A stretch of DNA of 64,000 nucleotides. It comes from Sulfurimonas sp. (GTDB lineage: Bacteria; Campylobacterota; Campylobacteria; Campylobacterales; Sulfurimonadaceae). The DNA lies in assembly GCA_021732045.1 (NCBI GenBank), contig JAKFWK010000003.1, forward strand, positions 62,001-126,000. Reading direction: 5' to 3'. This document shows positions 1 through 8,870 of this stretch, piece after piece (the stretch's first letter is position 1; the number at the start of each line of letters is the position of its first letter). The translations under genes and the position numbers were made by a program. Below the pieces are notes generated by a model. That model was not told the origin of the DNA. It saw only the letters and a list, made by a program, of their open reading frames with translations, and searched no databases.

Positions 1-76
1 GAAGATAAATATAGCAATTAATTTTTCTTGCTAAGAGACATAGTTTTAATAAAATAAGATAATAACAGGAGACAAA

Positions 77-508
77 ATGGAACTTTTTTTAGAATTAGAG
101 GCAGCGTATATAGTAATAGGTATTTTTATATTGAGCGTAACAGCTTTTGTTACATCAAGAGATTTTGTACCAAGAGGGGCTTTCAAGAAAGGAATGTCAT
201 TTGTTGGTGCTTTTGTTGCCATTATGATAGGCCTTCATTACAGCACAACAACTTCAAGAATGACAGAGGTTGAAGGACTTTTCAACTCTGGTAAAACTAT
301 TATTTGTGAAAATAAAATGCGCCGTACAATTTCAAAATCTGTTTTACTATCAAAAGAGCAGGGGTGGAGAGTAGAAAATCATCTTTTTAAGAATCCTGAG
401 TATGAGAGAGATTTTCATACTGCAAGATGTGTTGGCTGGCTTGGTAGTGAACCGCAGATGGAGATAGAAAAAACCGACAGATTTAAGCTCAAGCCAGATG
501 CAAAATAA
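77..508 (+). CDS. Small inner-membrane protein, unknown function
   Basis: A 143-residue protein with two hydrophobic segments (about residues 9-28 and 40-58) followed by a polar C-terminal part of about 80 residues with two cysteines (in CENK and ARCVGW). The start ATG follows an AGGAG ribosome site about six bases upstream. It is the first of four genes in one direction with 2-base gaps or overlaps, so it is probably co-transcribed with the next three. I do not recognise the family. Two membrane spans with a soluble tail fit an accessory membrane subunit, but this is inference. Confidence 0.75.
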   Translation: MELFLELEAAYIVIGIFILSVTAFVTSRDFVPRGAFKKGMSFVGAFVAIMIGLHYSTTTSRMTEVEGLFNSGKTIICENKMRRTISKSVLLSKEQGWRVENHLFKNPEYERDFHTARCVGWLGSEPQMEIEKTDRFKLKPDAK

Positions 509-510
509 AA

Positions 511-714
511 ATGAGAAAGGTACTAAAGCGATATGCAATGGCGCTATTTTTATTGATAGCTGTTTCAGCTTTGATGGTGCTTAGTACAATTGGTGTTAAA
601 AGTTTCAGCGATAAGATAGTTAAAAATGCAAATATAAAAGAGGATATTGACACTATGGCAAAAGGCACAGATGCAAAAGAAGGTCTTATACCAAAAAGGG
701 AGGCAACTAAATGA
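511..714 (+). CDS. Small single-span membrane protein, unknown function
   Basis: A 67-residue protein with a basic N-terminus (MRKVLKR), one hydrophobic segment at about residues 10-30 that could be an anchor or an uncleaved signal, and a charged tail. It starts two bases after the preceding stop codon and its own stop overlaps the next start (ATGA), which indicates translational coupling. I do not recognise the family. Its place between two other small membrane proteins suggests that the three form a complex or act together. Confidence 0.65.
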   Translation: MRKVLKRYAMALFLLIAVSALMVLSTIGVKSFSDKIVKNANIKEDIDTMAKGTDAKEGLIPKREATK

Positions 715-1004
715 GTTTAGCAATTTTACTGAGTGTAGCAGCACTGCTTAGTATAGGTTTTCACTTTCTTGGAGTATATACAGGATCAAAAAAAACTGTT
801 TGGATAATGCTTGTTTTTTTATGGTCGGTAGCAATTGGCACAGCAATGAACGAAATTAAACCAGCTGGATATGATGATATTAAGAAAATGAAGGGTAAGT
901 TTAGTGACACCGATAAGCTTATAGAAGAAGCGATGCCTAAAGTTTCACTTTATGAGATGATAGTGATTAAGAAGAGCTATCAAACTAACAATCCTCAAAA
1001 ATAG
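711..1004 (+). CDS. Small membrane protein with two spans, unknown function
   Basis: A 97-residue protein with hydrophobic segments at about residues 3-24 and 29-46 and a lysine-rich C-terminal part. The ATG overlaps the stop of the preceding gene (ATGA), and the next gene begins directly after its TAG. The hydrophobic N-terminus and tight coupling make it very likely to be a real gene although I do not recognise a family. Confidence 0.65.
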   Translation: MSLAILLSVAALLSIGFHFLGVYTGSKKTVWIMLVFLWSVAIGTAMNEIKPAGYDDIKKMKGKFSDTDKLIEEAMPKVSLYEMIVIKKSYQTNNPQK

Positions 1005-1697
1005 ATGCTAAAGAAGATTGGGATAGTTGGATGTGGCTGGTTAGGTCAACCGCTTGCCACTCTGCTCTCGCAGGATTTTGCAGTTGAGTGTTTTGTTCGC
1101 AATAAAATAGAAGAAAACTCCTCTTTTTGGCAAAACGACATCATAATAGTTGCAATAAACACAAAAGACAACTATCTTGTAGCACTTCGTAATATTGCAA
1201 AACTTACAAATCCAGCCTCAAATATAATACTTATGAGTTCCACTTCGGTTTATAAGGAGTTTAATAATGAGATTAATGAGAGTGTTGAGATAAAAGGGCT
1301 AAGCCTTCAAAAAGAAGCAGAAGATTTGATGAGCAGTTTAAGGGATAATTTGTTGATACTTAGACTTGGCGGCCTAATGGGGGACGACAGAGTTGCTGGA
1401 AAATGGAAAAGTATCTCTGCTTTTGAGGATGGAAAAGTAAACTATATTCATAAAGACGATGTCATAAATATCACGAAAATCATGATAGAGAAAAACATTA
1501 TAAAGGGTATTTATAATCTTGTCGCACCAATCCATCCGCTTCGCTCAAAGGTACATGAAAAAAATAGTAAAGATTTTGGATTTGAGTTTGGGAGTTTTAG
1601 TGGTATGACAAATCGCGTGGTCTCTTCGCAAAAACTAATAAAAGAGCTGGACTATAACTTCTTGTATCCAAACCCATTGGAGTTTTGGAGTAAATAA
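1005..1697 (+). CDS. NAD(P)-binding Rossmann-fold protein (NAD-dependent epimerase/dehydratase-like)
   Basis: A 230-residue protein that opens with a Rossmann dinucleotide-binding motif (GIVGCGWLGQPLA, residues 6-18). It then has IILMSSTSVYKE (about residue 74), typical of the strand and Ser-x-Tyr region of extended short-chain dehydrogenases, and LRLGGLMG (about residue 120). The layout resembles YeeZ-type nucleoside-diphosphate-sugar epimerase relatives. The usual YxxxK pair is not clear, so the substrate cannot be named. The ATG follows the previous stop codon directly, so the gene belongs to the operon with the three small membrane proteins. Confidence 0.7.
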   Translation: MLKKIGIVGCGWLGQPLATLLSQDFAVECFVRNKIEENSSFWQNDIIIVAINTKDNYLVALRNIAKLTNPASNIILMSSTSVYKEFNNEINESVEIKGLSLQKEAEDLMSSLRDNLLILRLGGLMGDDRVAGKWKSISAFEDGKVNYIHKDDVINITKIMIEKNIIKGIYNLVAPIHPLRSKVHEKNSKDFGFEFGSFSGMTNRVVSSQKLIKELDYNFLYPNPLEFWSK

Positions 1698-1709
1698 TTC
1701 TATTTTGGC

Positions 1710-1925
1710 TTAGTTGTTTTTTGCTAAAGTTATAAAATCTATCTCTTCTTTTATGCTAGAGACTTTGTCGTTCGCCTTATCAACAGCTTTTTTATCATCT
1801 TCATAGTTTCCTGTACTAAATGTATATCCACTTCCTTTTAAAGTACAACCTTTCATCCCTGGTAGGCACTCTTTGCTGAGAAGTTTGCAGTAACCTTTAT
1901 AATCATGCTGACAACTCCAACCCAT
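1710..1925 (-). CDS. Cysteine-rich mini-protein, unknown function
   Basis: A 71-residue protein with four cysteines at residues 5, 13, 20 and 27 (C-x7-C-x6-C-x6-C), one of them in the sequence SCQHDYKGYC, followed by a charged, probably helical tail. A ribosome site (AAGGAGCT on the minus strand) precedes the ATG. The four cysteines near one end suggest a small metal-binding module or disulphide knot; there is no signal peptide, so metal binding in the cytoplasm is likelier. The family is not recognised. Confidence 0.6.
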   Translation of the reverse strand: MGWSCQHDYKGYCKLLSKECLPGMKGCTLKGSGYTFSTGNYEDDKKAVDKANDKVSSIKEEIDFITLAKNN

Positions 1926-2012
1926 CTTAGCTCCTTATCTTTTCTAAAATTATAACAAGCTATAATAAATATTATTTCATCCAAAAGATTAGCAAAAAAA
2001 GGTTACTAAAAA

Positions 2013-3521
2013 ATGAAAAGTTTATATAACGACGCAGAAGCAAAAAAATATAAAATAGACTTAGATTTAAGAGTTTATACATCGAGGTTGTTAGGTGCAG
2101 ATACATCGTTGGTTTTGCATGGCGGTGGGAATACTTCTGTAAAATCGACAGCTACGGACTCTTGCGGTGATGTAGTTGATGTTCTTTTGGTGAAGGGCAG
2201 TGGTTGGGATTTGGAGACTATTAAGGCTGAGGGTTTTGCTAGCGTTAGAATGGATGCACTTTTAAAAATGGCGGAGTTAAAGGAGCTAAGCGATAAGGAT
2301 ATGGTTAAGGGGCAAAGAGCAGCCATGATTGATCAGAGTGCTCCAAATCCATCTGTTGAGGCTATTTTACACGCTATTATCCCTTTTAAATTTGTGGATC
2401 ACACTCATGCTGATGCAGTTGTAACTATCACAAACACACAAAATGGTGAAGAGAAGATTAAAGAGCTTTTTGGGGAAAAAGTTTTGATTATTCCATATAT
2501 TATGCCTGGATTTGTTCTTGCAAAACTTGTTTATGAGATGACAAGAGATGTGGATTGGAACAGTTTAGAGGGTATCGTTCTTATGAACCATGGACTATTT
2601 ACCTTTAGTGATGATGCAAAAATATCTTACGAGAAAACTATAGAACTAGTTGATATGGCGGAGAATTATCTGTTTAAGAGAGGCGCGGTTTTAGATATTC
2701 AAAACCAAAGCACAACCGCAGATCTTTTGGAGCTTGCAAAAATCAGAAAAGAGGTCTCGCTCATAAAAGAAAGCAGTATTATCTCTGTGTTAAATGATAG
2801 CAAAGAGGCGATATATTTTTCAAAACAAAACATTGAAAAGATTGCTATAAAAGGTCCTCTCACGCCAGATCATGTTATAAGAACAAAGAGAGTCCCAGTA
2901 ATACTTACGGATGAGTTTGAGAAGGAGTTACAAAACTTTGTAGAAGATTACAAGCAATATTTTTTAGAGAACAAAAAAGATGAGATACTTTTAAATCCTG
3001 CCCCAAATTTTGCAATACTAAAGGGCAAAGGAAGCCTCTCTTTTGGTAAAAATGCAAAAGAGGCAAATATCATAAAAGATATAAACAACCACTCATTCGA
3101 GGCGATTTTAAAGGCAGAGAAGCTTGGTGGATACAAGGCGCTTGGGCAAAAAGAGATTTTTGAAGTTGAGTATTGGTCGTTAGAGCAGGCAAAACTGAAA
3201 AAGAGTAGTGATGAACTAGAATATGGTGGAAAAATAGTAATCATAGTCGACGCCGTAGATGAAAAAGCTCGGGAGAAGGCTTTTGAGTTGAGCAAAAAAG
3301 GAGCAGTTGTTATTGCAATTGATACAAATTGTGAAGTTGAGAAAATATTTTCTACTGGAGATATTATTGGCGTGAAATGCGATACTGATAGTGATGAGGA
3401 TATAAAATCACTCATCTCTTTTGTTGTAAAAAGTTTTGGTGGAATCGATATGCTTATTGCAGACAAGCTGCAATACAAGAAGCTTGCTGAAGAGTGCACA
3501 CCATTTTTGGAGCTATCTTAA
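2013..3521 (+). CDS. Class II aldolase/adducin-domain protein with short C-terminal dehydrogenase-like tail
   Basis: A 502-residue protein. Residues 1 to about 230 form a class II aldolase/adducin domain: a GGNTSVK motif (about residues 38-44), a metal-binding HTHADAV motif (about residue 130) and MNHGLFTF (about residue 192). This is the arrangement of bifunctional rhamnulose-1-phosphate aldolase/alcohol dehydrogenase proteins, which from memory are about 650-700 residues. The last roughly 95 residues look like the beginning of a short-chain dehydrogenase fold (VIIVDAV...GAVVIAID...FGGIDMLIADK). The glycine-rich cofactor loop is lost and the protein stops before the YxxxK site. The aldolase half looks functional; the tail does not look like an active dehydrogenase. 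The stop overlaps the 3' end of the convergent gene by nine bases. Confidence 0.8.
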   Translation: MKSLYNDAEAKKYKIDLDLRVYTSRLLGADTSLVLHGGGNTSVKSTATDSCGDVVDVLLVKGSGWDLETIKAEGFASVRMDALLKMAELKELSDKDMVKGQRAAMIDQSAPNPSVEAILHAIIPFKFVDHTHADAVVTITNTQNGEEKIKELFGEKVLIIPYIMPGFVLAKLVYEMTRDVDWNSLEGIVLMNHGLFTFSDDAKISYEKTIELVDMAENYLFKRGAVLDIQNQSTTADLLELAKIRKEVSLIKESSIISVLNDSKEAIYFSKQNIEKIAIKGPLTPDHVIRTKRVPVILTDEFEKELQNFVEDYKQYFLENKKDEILLNPAPNFAILKGKGSLSFGKNAKEANIIKDINNHSFEAILKAEKLGGYKALGQKEIFEVEYWSLEQAKLKKSSDELEYGGKIVIIVDAVDEKAREKAFELSKKGAVVIAIDTNCEVEKIFSTGDIIGVKCDTDSDEDIKSLISFVVKSFGGIDMLIADKLQYKKLAEECTPFLELS

Positions 3522-3959
3522 TCGCTCCATTCTCTTTATATTTTCTGGCATTTTATCCAGAGCAAACTCTTTTTGACTTCCTATGTAACTTGGGTATTTG
3601 TACCCTTTTGATGTCATAATTGTATAGAGTTCTTGCAGATATTCATTTTCTATTTTTCCATATTTTACATCCATCTCTTTGGCGATTCTTAGAAAAAAAG
3701 TTAGTAAAATAAGTTGAGTTTTTTCATTTATAGAACTACCATATATGACTGATTCAAACTCTTTTTTCATAGTTAAGATATTGTATTCGCACTCTATATC
3801 TAATTTCTGGGCATCTTCTGTCGCCATATAATCTAGGATGTTAAGAATAAGATTAAGAAACAACATGTTAGTTTTATCAATTATTACATTTTCTCTGCAG
3901 AGTTTTTCTCTGTATTTAGCTATATCTGGTTGTATCTGTTTAAAATAGGCTTCGACCAT
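3513..3959 (-). CDS. Conserved-type hypothetical protein
   Basis: A 148-residue soluble, mostly helical-looking protein without signal peptide or membrane span. An AAGGAG ribosome site lies just upstream of its ATG on the minus strand. I see no motif that identifies a family. It is convergent with the aldolase gene, sharing nine bases at the 3' ends, and divergent from the diguanylate cyclase gene, with a 221-base spacer. Confidence 0.6.
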   Translation of the reverse strand: MVEAYFKQIQPDIAKYREKLCRENVIIDKTNMLFLNLILNILDYMATEDAQKLDIECEYNILTMKKEFESVIYGSSINEKTQLILLTFFLRIAKEMDVKYGKIENEYLQELYTIMTSKGYKYPSYIGSQKEFALDKMPENIKRMERLR

Positions 3960-4093
3960 AAAATCTCCTTTATCTGTTTTTTTGGGATAAAATTATAACA
4001 CACTCTTATCTTTAAGGGTGTAATTATAATTTATAAGAAAGGGTAAATTTATTTTTGTTGTCTACTGTCAACAATAAAAACAGGCATTATGTG

Positions 4094-4099
4094 TATAAT
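4094..4099 (+). promoter_or_regulatory. Candidate -10 element for the diguanylate cyclase gene
   Basis: A TATAAT hexamer preceded by GTG lies in the spacer between the two divergent genes, about 80 bases before the ATG at 4181. Epsilonproteobacterial sigma-70 promoters depend mainly on the -10 box, so this is a plausible start of transcription with a leader of about 75 bases. Confidence 0.4.
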
Positions 4100-4180
4100 A
4101 TAAACAGAAGGAAAGTGAAATTTAGCATCTCTCTTTGGTGTAGTAGCTATCTTCAGTCTTAATTAAAAAAGAAGAAGTTA

Positions 4181-6088
4181 ATGAGAAAATATATAGTTTT
4201 ATTTGTGTCTCTTTTTATTATGGCGCTTGGGGCTCATTTTCTTGTGCTTAGTATGTATATTCAAAGTAAAAAAAATGACTTTTTACAACTACATAACAAG
4301 AGTGCTATAAAAAGTTTTGAGATAGTTGGAAGTAATTTCAGTAGACTATCAGAGAGTATATTTAATACAGCTATAAATAAGCCGTATGTTTTAGAGAAGA
4401 TGATAAAAGCATATGGCACTCAAGATGAAAAGAATAGTGCAAGAAGTGAGCTATATGAGGAGCTCTTTGATGAATATACTTATCTGAGAGGGCTTGGTAT
4501 AGTACAGCTACATTTCCAGCTGAGAAATAGTGAATCTTTTTTGCGTTTTGAAAACCCTGAAAAATATGGGGATAACTTAACTTATACTCGCAAAAGTGTT
4601 GAGTGGACAAATGCAAATCAGACTAAGACAGAGGGTTTTGAAGAGGGAGTTTTTTATAATGGATTTCGTTATATTTTTCCGCTTATAAAAATTGATGGCA
4701 CAAAAAAAGAGCATCTTGGAAGTGTTGAATTTACTTTTAGCCCTTACGCCTTTATTAATGACCTCATAAACTATCAAGATATAAAAGCTGAATTTATAGT
4801 AAGTTCTAATGATGATACTAAAAAAAATATTGTTACGCCTACAGAACTAAGATACACAGAGAGTCCTTTTGATGGCTTTATGTATGAAAAAAGCATAAAA
4901 AAAGAGCTAAACAATAATATAAAAAAGATAGAGATAGAAAAAATAACAAAAAGTGATAGCAGCAGAGCAAGTAGAGATATTTTTAAGGGAGATGTTTTTT
5001 CAATTCCATCAGGAGATTCTTTTTCAGTTTTTACTTTTATACCTATAAAAAATTCAGTTTCTAAAAAAGTAGTCTCCGCAATAATTCTACAAGAGAACAG
5101 TGATGAAATCAAAGAATTAGACAACCAGTTTTTTCTATTTTTATTTAGTGGTTATGGAGTTATTTTAATGGCGATACTTTATATTTATCGAGAGGTAAAC
5201 TCTAGGGTCAAATTTCAGAATATTTCTAAAAAAACACAAAAAATTCTTGATGCACAAGAGGCAATAGTTGTAATACTTGATAGAGCTGGAGTTATCAGTG
5301 TAAATAGAAAGTTTCTTAATTTTTTTGGGTGTAGTAGCTTAAGCGATTTTAAGGCGAAAAATAGATGTATTTGTGAAAGATTTGAACAAAATGATAAGTT
5401 TTTTCATATAGGCAAAGTAAAAAACGATGGTTTTTGGATAGATGCGCTCTCTGAACTAAGTGATAGAGAGCATATAGTTTCCATGAAAGATAAAAACAAT
5501 AAATTTCATTCATTCGCAATTTTTATAAATAGCATCGATAATAGTTACATAGTCTCTTTTTCTGATATAAGTGAGACTATGCGTGAACACTTTTCACTAG
5601 AGCAAAAAGCCATGCATGATAGCTTAACGAATGCCTATAATAGGGAATACTTTCAAGAAAATATAAATTTCATTATAGAAGAGAGTTGTAAAAAAGAGCT
5701 ACATGTTGGAGTGGTTATGTTTGATATAGATTACTTTAAAAATGTCAATGACACTTATGGACACAGCGTTGGTGATTTTGTGCTTAAGTATCTGGTTTGG
5801 AGTGTTGGAAATGTTATTCGCAGTGAAGATTTGCTTATAAGATGGGGAGGGGAGGAGTTTTTGCTTATCATTCAAACAAAATCAATAGAGGAGCTAATCT
5901 TAATTACTCAAAAAATAAGAGAGACAATAGAGGGAGAAGATTTTAAGGAAGTTAAGCAGATAACATGCAGCTTTGGAGTCACGCTCCATATGGATAATGA
6001 AGATATTTCAAATAGCATAAAAAGAGCTGACGATGCACTTTATGAGGCAAAAGAGAGTGGAAGAAACAGAGTTGTCTCAAAGGTATAA
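4181..6088 (+). CDS. Membrane-bound diguanylate cyclase with periplasmic dCache-type sensor and PAS-like domain
   Basis: Predicted to make cyclic di-GMP from two GTP. This 635-residue protein has an N-terminal membrane anchor (residues 5-27). A periplasmic region (about 30-305) carries the LHFQLRNSESFLRF and GFRYIFPL segments typical of the double-Cache-3 sensor family. A second membrane span lies at about 312-332, a PAS-like region at about 345-465, and a GGDEF domain from about 475. The active site reads RWGGEEF, with FDIDYFKNVND before it. An inhibitory site RSED (RxxD) lies five residues upstream of GGEEF, so product inhibition is expected. AGAAG before the ATG is the ribosome site. The ligand of the sensor cannot be read from sequence. 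Confidence 0.9.
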   Translation: MRKYIVLFVSLFIMALGAHFLVLSMYIQSKKNDFLQLHNKSAIKSFEIVGSNFSRLSESIFNTAINKPYVLEKMIKAYGTQDEKNSARSELYEELFDEYTYLRGLGIVQLHFQLRNSESFLRFENPEKYGDNLTYTRKSVEWTNANQTKTEGFEEGVFYNGFRYIFPLIKIDGTKKEHLGSVEFTFSPYAFINDLINYQDIKAEFIVSSNDDTKKNIVTPTELRYTESPFDGFMYEKSIKKELNNNIKKIEIEKITKSDSSRASRDIFKGDVFSIPSGDSFSVFTFIPIKNSVSKKVVSAIILQENSDEIKELDNQFFLFLFSGYGVILMAILYIYREVNSRVKFQNISKKTQKILDAQEAIVVILDRAGVISVNRKFLNFFGCSSLSDFKAKNRCICERFEQNDKFFHIGKVKNDGFWIDALSELSDREHIVSMKDKNNKFHSFAIFINSIDNSYIVSFSDISETMREHFSLEQKAMHDSLTNAYNREYFQENINFIIEESCKKELHVGVVMFDIDYFKNVNDTYGHSVGDFVLKYLVWSVGNVIRSEDLLIRWGGEEFLLIIQTKSIEELILITQKIRETIEGEDFKEVKQITCSFGVTLHMDNEDISNSIKRADDALYEAKESGRNRVVSKV

Positions 6089-6090
6089 AA

Positions 6091-6750
6091 TTACCCTTTT
6101 TTAATCTTATTTGCCTCATTATAAAATTTCAAAAGCCCTCTTTTTGCTTTAAAATCTAGCTTATAAGATATATGCTCAAGGTATTTGACTATATCTTTGC
6201 CAGATATTTTTGTTCTGCTAGATGCCTCTTTTAGGATATACTGGGGGATTTTAACTTTTTGTTTTAAAAACTCTTTTTGGATTTTTTGGTATATTTTTTT
6301 ATCTTTGTGAAAACATAGAAGGGCAAAAACAAATGGAAGATTATGCTTTTTTTGCCACTCTTTGGCGAGGTCAATATGAGGCTTGTTTTTAAGATAGTAT
6401 CTAAGTGCTTTATCGCCTATAAGAACTTCCCCTTTTACTTTAAGCACTCTTGCTAAAACATTTGAAGTGGCTGAATCCCCATCTTTTATCTCATTCTCAC
6501 AAGGGGCAACTAAAACGCTCAAAACCTCTTTTTTTGCGATAATGCCTAAATCAACATGTTGATGTTTTTTTGCAGTTATGCTTGAGATGAAGGCAGCATC
6601 AACTCTACGAGAGTGAAAATCTCTGTTTATTTTTGAAGGCACGCCTCTTTTGTAGTGCATACTCATGCTTGCCTGAGAACTTCTTGTAAATCGTTTCATA
6701 AAGATATGAAAAGGTAGAAGATTTAGATACTCTATTTTGCCAAAAACCAC
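6091..6750 (-). CDS. mqnA: Chorismate dehydratase MqnA (futalosine pathway of menaquinone synthesis)
   Basis: Catalyses the first step of the futalosine route to menaquinone, dehydration of chorismate. The N-terminal motif GKIEYLNLLPFHIFMKR is characteristic, and SRRVDAAFISSI (about residue 45) and LIGDKALRYY (about 115) match the periplasmic-binding-protein-like fold of MqnA/MqnD. I chose a GTG at 6750 because it places the conserved FGKIEY motif at residue 3, as in relatives; a TTG at 6771 would add seven residues. Neither start has a strong ribosome site. At about 220 residues it is slightly shorter than many MqnA proteins. It is convergent with the cyclase gene, two bases away. Confidence 0.85.
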   Translation of the reverse strand: MVFGKIEYLNLLPFHIFMKRFTRSSQASMSMHYKRGVPSKINRDFHSRRVDAAFISSITAKKHQHVDLGIIAKKEVLSVLVAPCENEIKDGDSATSNVLARVLKVKGEVLIGDKALRYYLKNKPHIDLAKEWQKKHNLPFVFALLCFHKDKKIYQKIQKEFLKQKVKIPQYILKEASSRTKISGKDIVKYLEHISYKLDFKAKRGLLKFYNEANKIKKG

Positions 6751-6853
6751 GAAAAAACCACCATAAAACAATAAAATTTTTTGAAAAATAATATCATTTT
6801 TTCCCTAAGAGGTCACTTCCATTTGCAAAAAGAGAGACTTTAAGTTATTTTGA

Positions 6854-6859
6854 TATAAT
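6854..6859 (+). promoter_or_regulatory. Candidate -10 element for the aminotransferase-purA operon
   Basis: TATAAT preceded by TTTTGA lies about 37 bases before the ATG at 6896, in the spacer that also separates the divergent mqnA gene. Sequence and position fit the extended -10 type used by this bacterial class. Confidence 0.55.
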
Positions 6860-6895
6860 TGCGTCTTTAAAATTTAACCATTTAGGAACTCTTTT

Positions 6896-8008
6896 ATGTT
6901 ACTTTTTACTCCCGGACCAACTCCAGTACCTCAAAATGTTCGTAACGCCATGAGTGATGAAACCATGCATCATCGTACCCCAGAATTTGAAGCTATTTTT
7001 GAAAAAACAAGAAAATATCTATTTGATTTATTGCAGAGTGATGAAGTTGTTATGCTCGCATCGAGTGGAACAGGTGCTATGGAAGCGGCCGTTATCAACT
7101 TGTGCCATAACACACTTTTAAACATAAACTCTGGAAAATTCGGTGAGAGATTTGGAAAAATCGCAACCGCTCATGGACTTGGAAATATAGAGATTAAAAA
7201 TGAGTGGAACACGCCAGCTGGTGTTGATGAAGTTATTACGGCACTGAAAAATAATCCTAGCATTGATGCAATTGCCATCCAGATAAGCGAATCAGCAGGT
7301 GGACTTCGTCATCCTGTAGAAGAGATAGCAGAAGCGGCAAAGGCACTAAATCCAGATATTATGATTATAGCAGATGGTATAACTGCTGTTGGTGTTGAGA
7401 AGATTGATATAACCAACATTGACTGCTTAATTGCAGGAAGTCAAAAAGCTCTTATGCTTCCTCCAGGATTGGCGATTTTAGGGCTAAGCGCTCCAGCAAT
7501 TGATAAGATTGGAAGCGGAAAAGGCTACTATTTTAATCTAGCAACAGAGATAAAATCACAAAGAAAAAATACAACTGCATGGACAGCTGCTACAACTTTG
7601 ATCATCGGACTTTTGGAGATTTTAGAGACTATTGAGCGAGATGGCGGGATGGAGAAGCTTTATGAAGATACAGCATTAAGAGCAAACGCAGTAAGCTTGG
7701 CACTTAAGGCGCTTGATTTACACATCTACCCAAAAACTCCAGCCCTATCAATGACAACGGTTGATGATGAAAATGCTTCACAAATCAGAAAAATACTTAA
7801 AAATGATTTTGGAGTAAATGTTGCAGGTGGACAAGACCATCTTGATGGAAAGATTTTCCGTATAAATCAGATGGGACTTATTGCTCCGTATGAGATCTCG
7901 TGGGTTGTAAACTCTATAGAATTAGCACTTGATAAGCTGGGTCGCAGAAAGTACGATGGCGCAGCAAACAGAGTTTTCAATGACTCTTACTTCAAAGTGG
8001 CTAAGTAG
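6896..8008 (+). CDS. Class V (PLP-dependent) aminotransferase, alanine-glyoxylate/serine-pyruvate type
   Basis: A 370-residue pyridoxal-phosphate enzyme. The start LLFTPGPTPVP with HHRTPEF is the signature N-terminus of the alanine-glyoxylate/serine-pyruvate/phosphoserine-like aminotransferase family. SSGTGAMEAA (about residue 56) binds the cofactor phosphate, IIADGITAVG (about 156) holds the Asp that pairs with the ring nitrogen, and SQKALMLPPG (about 182) contains the Schiff-base lysine. The exact amino donor is uncertain; serine or alanine to glyoxylate or pyruvate is usual. HisZ-like and purA genes follow with no gap and a 13-base gap, suggesting one transcript for amino-acid and nucleotide metabolism. 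Confidence 0.88.
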   Translation: MLLFTPGPTPVPQNVRNAMSDETMHHRTPEFEAIFEKTRKYLFDLLQSDEVVMLASSGTGAMEAAVINLCHNTLLNINSGKFGERFGKIATAHGLGNIEIKNEWNTPAGVDEVITALKNNPSIDAIAIQISESAGGLRHPVEEIAEAAKALNPDIMIIADGITAVGVEKIDITNIDCLIAGSQKALMLPPGLAILGLSAPAIDKIGSGKGYYFNLATEIKSQRKNTTAWTAATTLIIGLLEILETIERDGGMEKLYEDTALRANAVSLALKALDLHIYPKTPALSMTTVDDENASQIRKILKNDFGVNVAGGQDHLDGKIFRINQMGLIAPYEISWVVNSIELALDKLGRRKYDGAANRVFNDSYFKVAK

Positions 8009-8857
8009 ATGATTTTAGAACATGAGATTCCAGAGGGTTCAAAACTCTATTTCGGCAAAAGCGCTAAGATAAAAAGAGAGATAGAAAATCTTGCTAGCTC
8101 AATTTTGTATGATAGTGGTTTTGAAGAGATTGTAACTCCTGTTTTTTCATATCATCAGCATAAAAGTATCGCAGATGAGAGAGAACTTATACGAGTAAAT
8201 GATGAGAAAAACAACTCAATATCTTTAAGAGCAGACTCGACAATAGATGTTGTTCGCATTATAGAAAAGAGACTGGGACGAAATACGGAACACAAAAAAT
8301 GGTTCTATATCCAGAGTGTTTTTCGCTATCCAACTGATGAGCAAAATCAGATTGGTGCCGAGTTTATGGACGAGAGAAAACTCTCGTCGGTTTTAAATAT
8401 AGCGATAGAGATTTTTGACAAATTAGAAGTCTATCCGTTGGTTCAAATCTCAAATGTTAAGATTCCTAAAATTATAACTTCACTTTTTGAAGAGTTAAGC
8501 ATTGAGGATTTTCAGCATGTAAATATAGAGAAATTTTTATCTTTAAAAGTTGAGTGGTTAGAAAAACTTGTCTATCTTCAACATGTTGAGCAGATTAATG
8601 AGCTTCTCATGATTGCTCCTGAGGCTATAAAAGTTGAACTTCTCAAGATGAAAGAATTAAGCTCTGAGATTGGCTCTAAAAAAAGCGTTTTAGCACCAAT
8701 GTACTATGCAGACATGCTCTATTATGACGAGCTATTTTTTAGAGTTATAGATAAAAATCAGGTTTATGCGCAGGGCGGAAGATATAAAAATTCAGAGCTT
8801 AGTTCTGTGGGTTTTGCGATTTATACAGATATATTGATAGAGACAAAAGCAAAGTAA
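8009..8857 (+). CDS. hisZ: ATP phosphoribosyltransferase regulatory subunit HisZ-like (class II aaRS-like) protein
   Basis: A 282-residue homologue of the histidyl-tRNA synthetase catalytic core. It has [14 protein letters not shown] (motif-2-like lead), [13 protein letters not shown] (the HisRS-type substrate loop), [11 protein letters not shown] (about residue 100, class II motif 2) and a C-terminal [10 protein letters not shown]...VGFAIYTD that matches the HisA/HisZ motif-3 region. It lacks the anticodon-binding domain of a true HisRS. Known HisZ proteins combine with short-form HisG to start histidine synthesis. The ATG directly follows the aminotransferase stop and purA follows, as often seen in this class. 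Confidence 0.8.
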   Translation: MILEHEIPEGSKLYFGKSAKIKREIENLASSILYDSGFEEIVTPVFSYHQHKSIADERELIRVNDEKNNSISLRADSTIDVVRIIEKRLGRNTEHKKWFYIQSVFRYPTDEQNQIGAEFMDERKLSSVLNIAIEIFDKLEVYPLVQISNVKIPKIITSLFEELSIEDFQHVNIEKFLSLKVEWLEKLVYLQHVEQINELLMIAPEAIKVELLKMKELSSEIGSKKSVLAPMYYADMLYYDELFFRVIDKNQVYAQGGRYKNSELSSVGFAIYTDILIETKAK

Positions 8858-8870
8858 AAAAAGGGAAATA

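Noticed and set aside
2948..3499. A 183-codon open frame on the minus strand inside the aldolase gene
   Set aside because: It is serine- and phenylalanine-rich, has no ribosome site or family motif and mirrors the other strand's coding bias, so it is a shadow of the aldolase gene.
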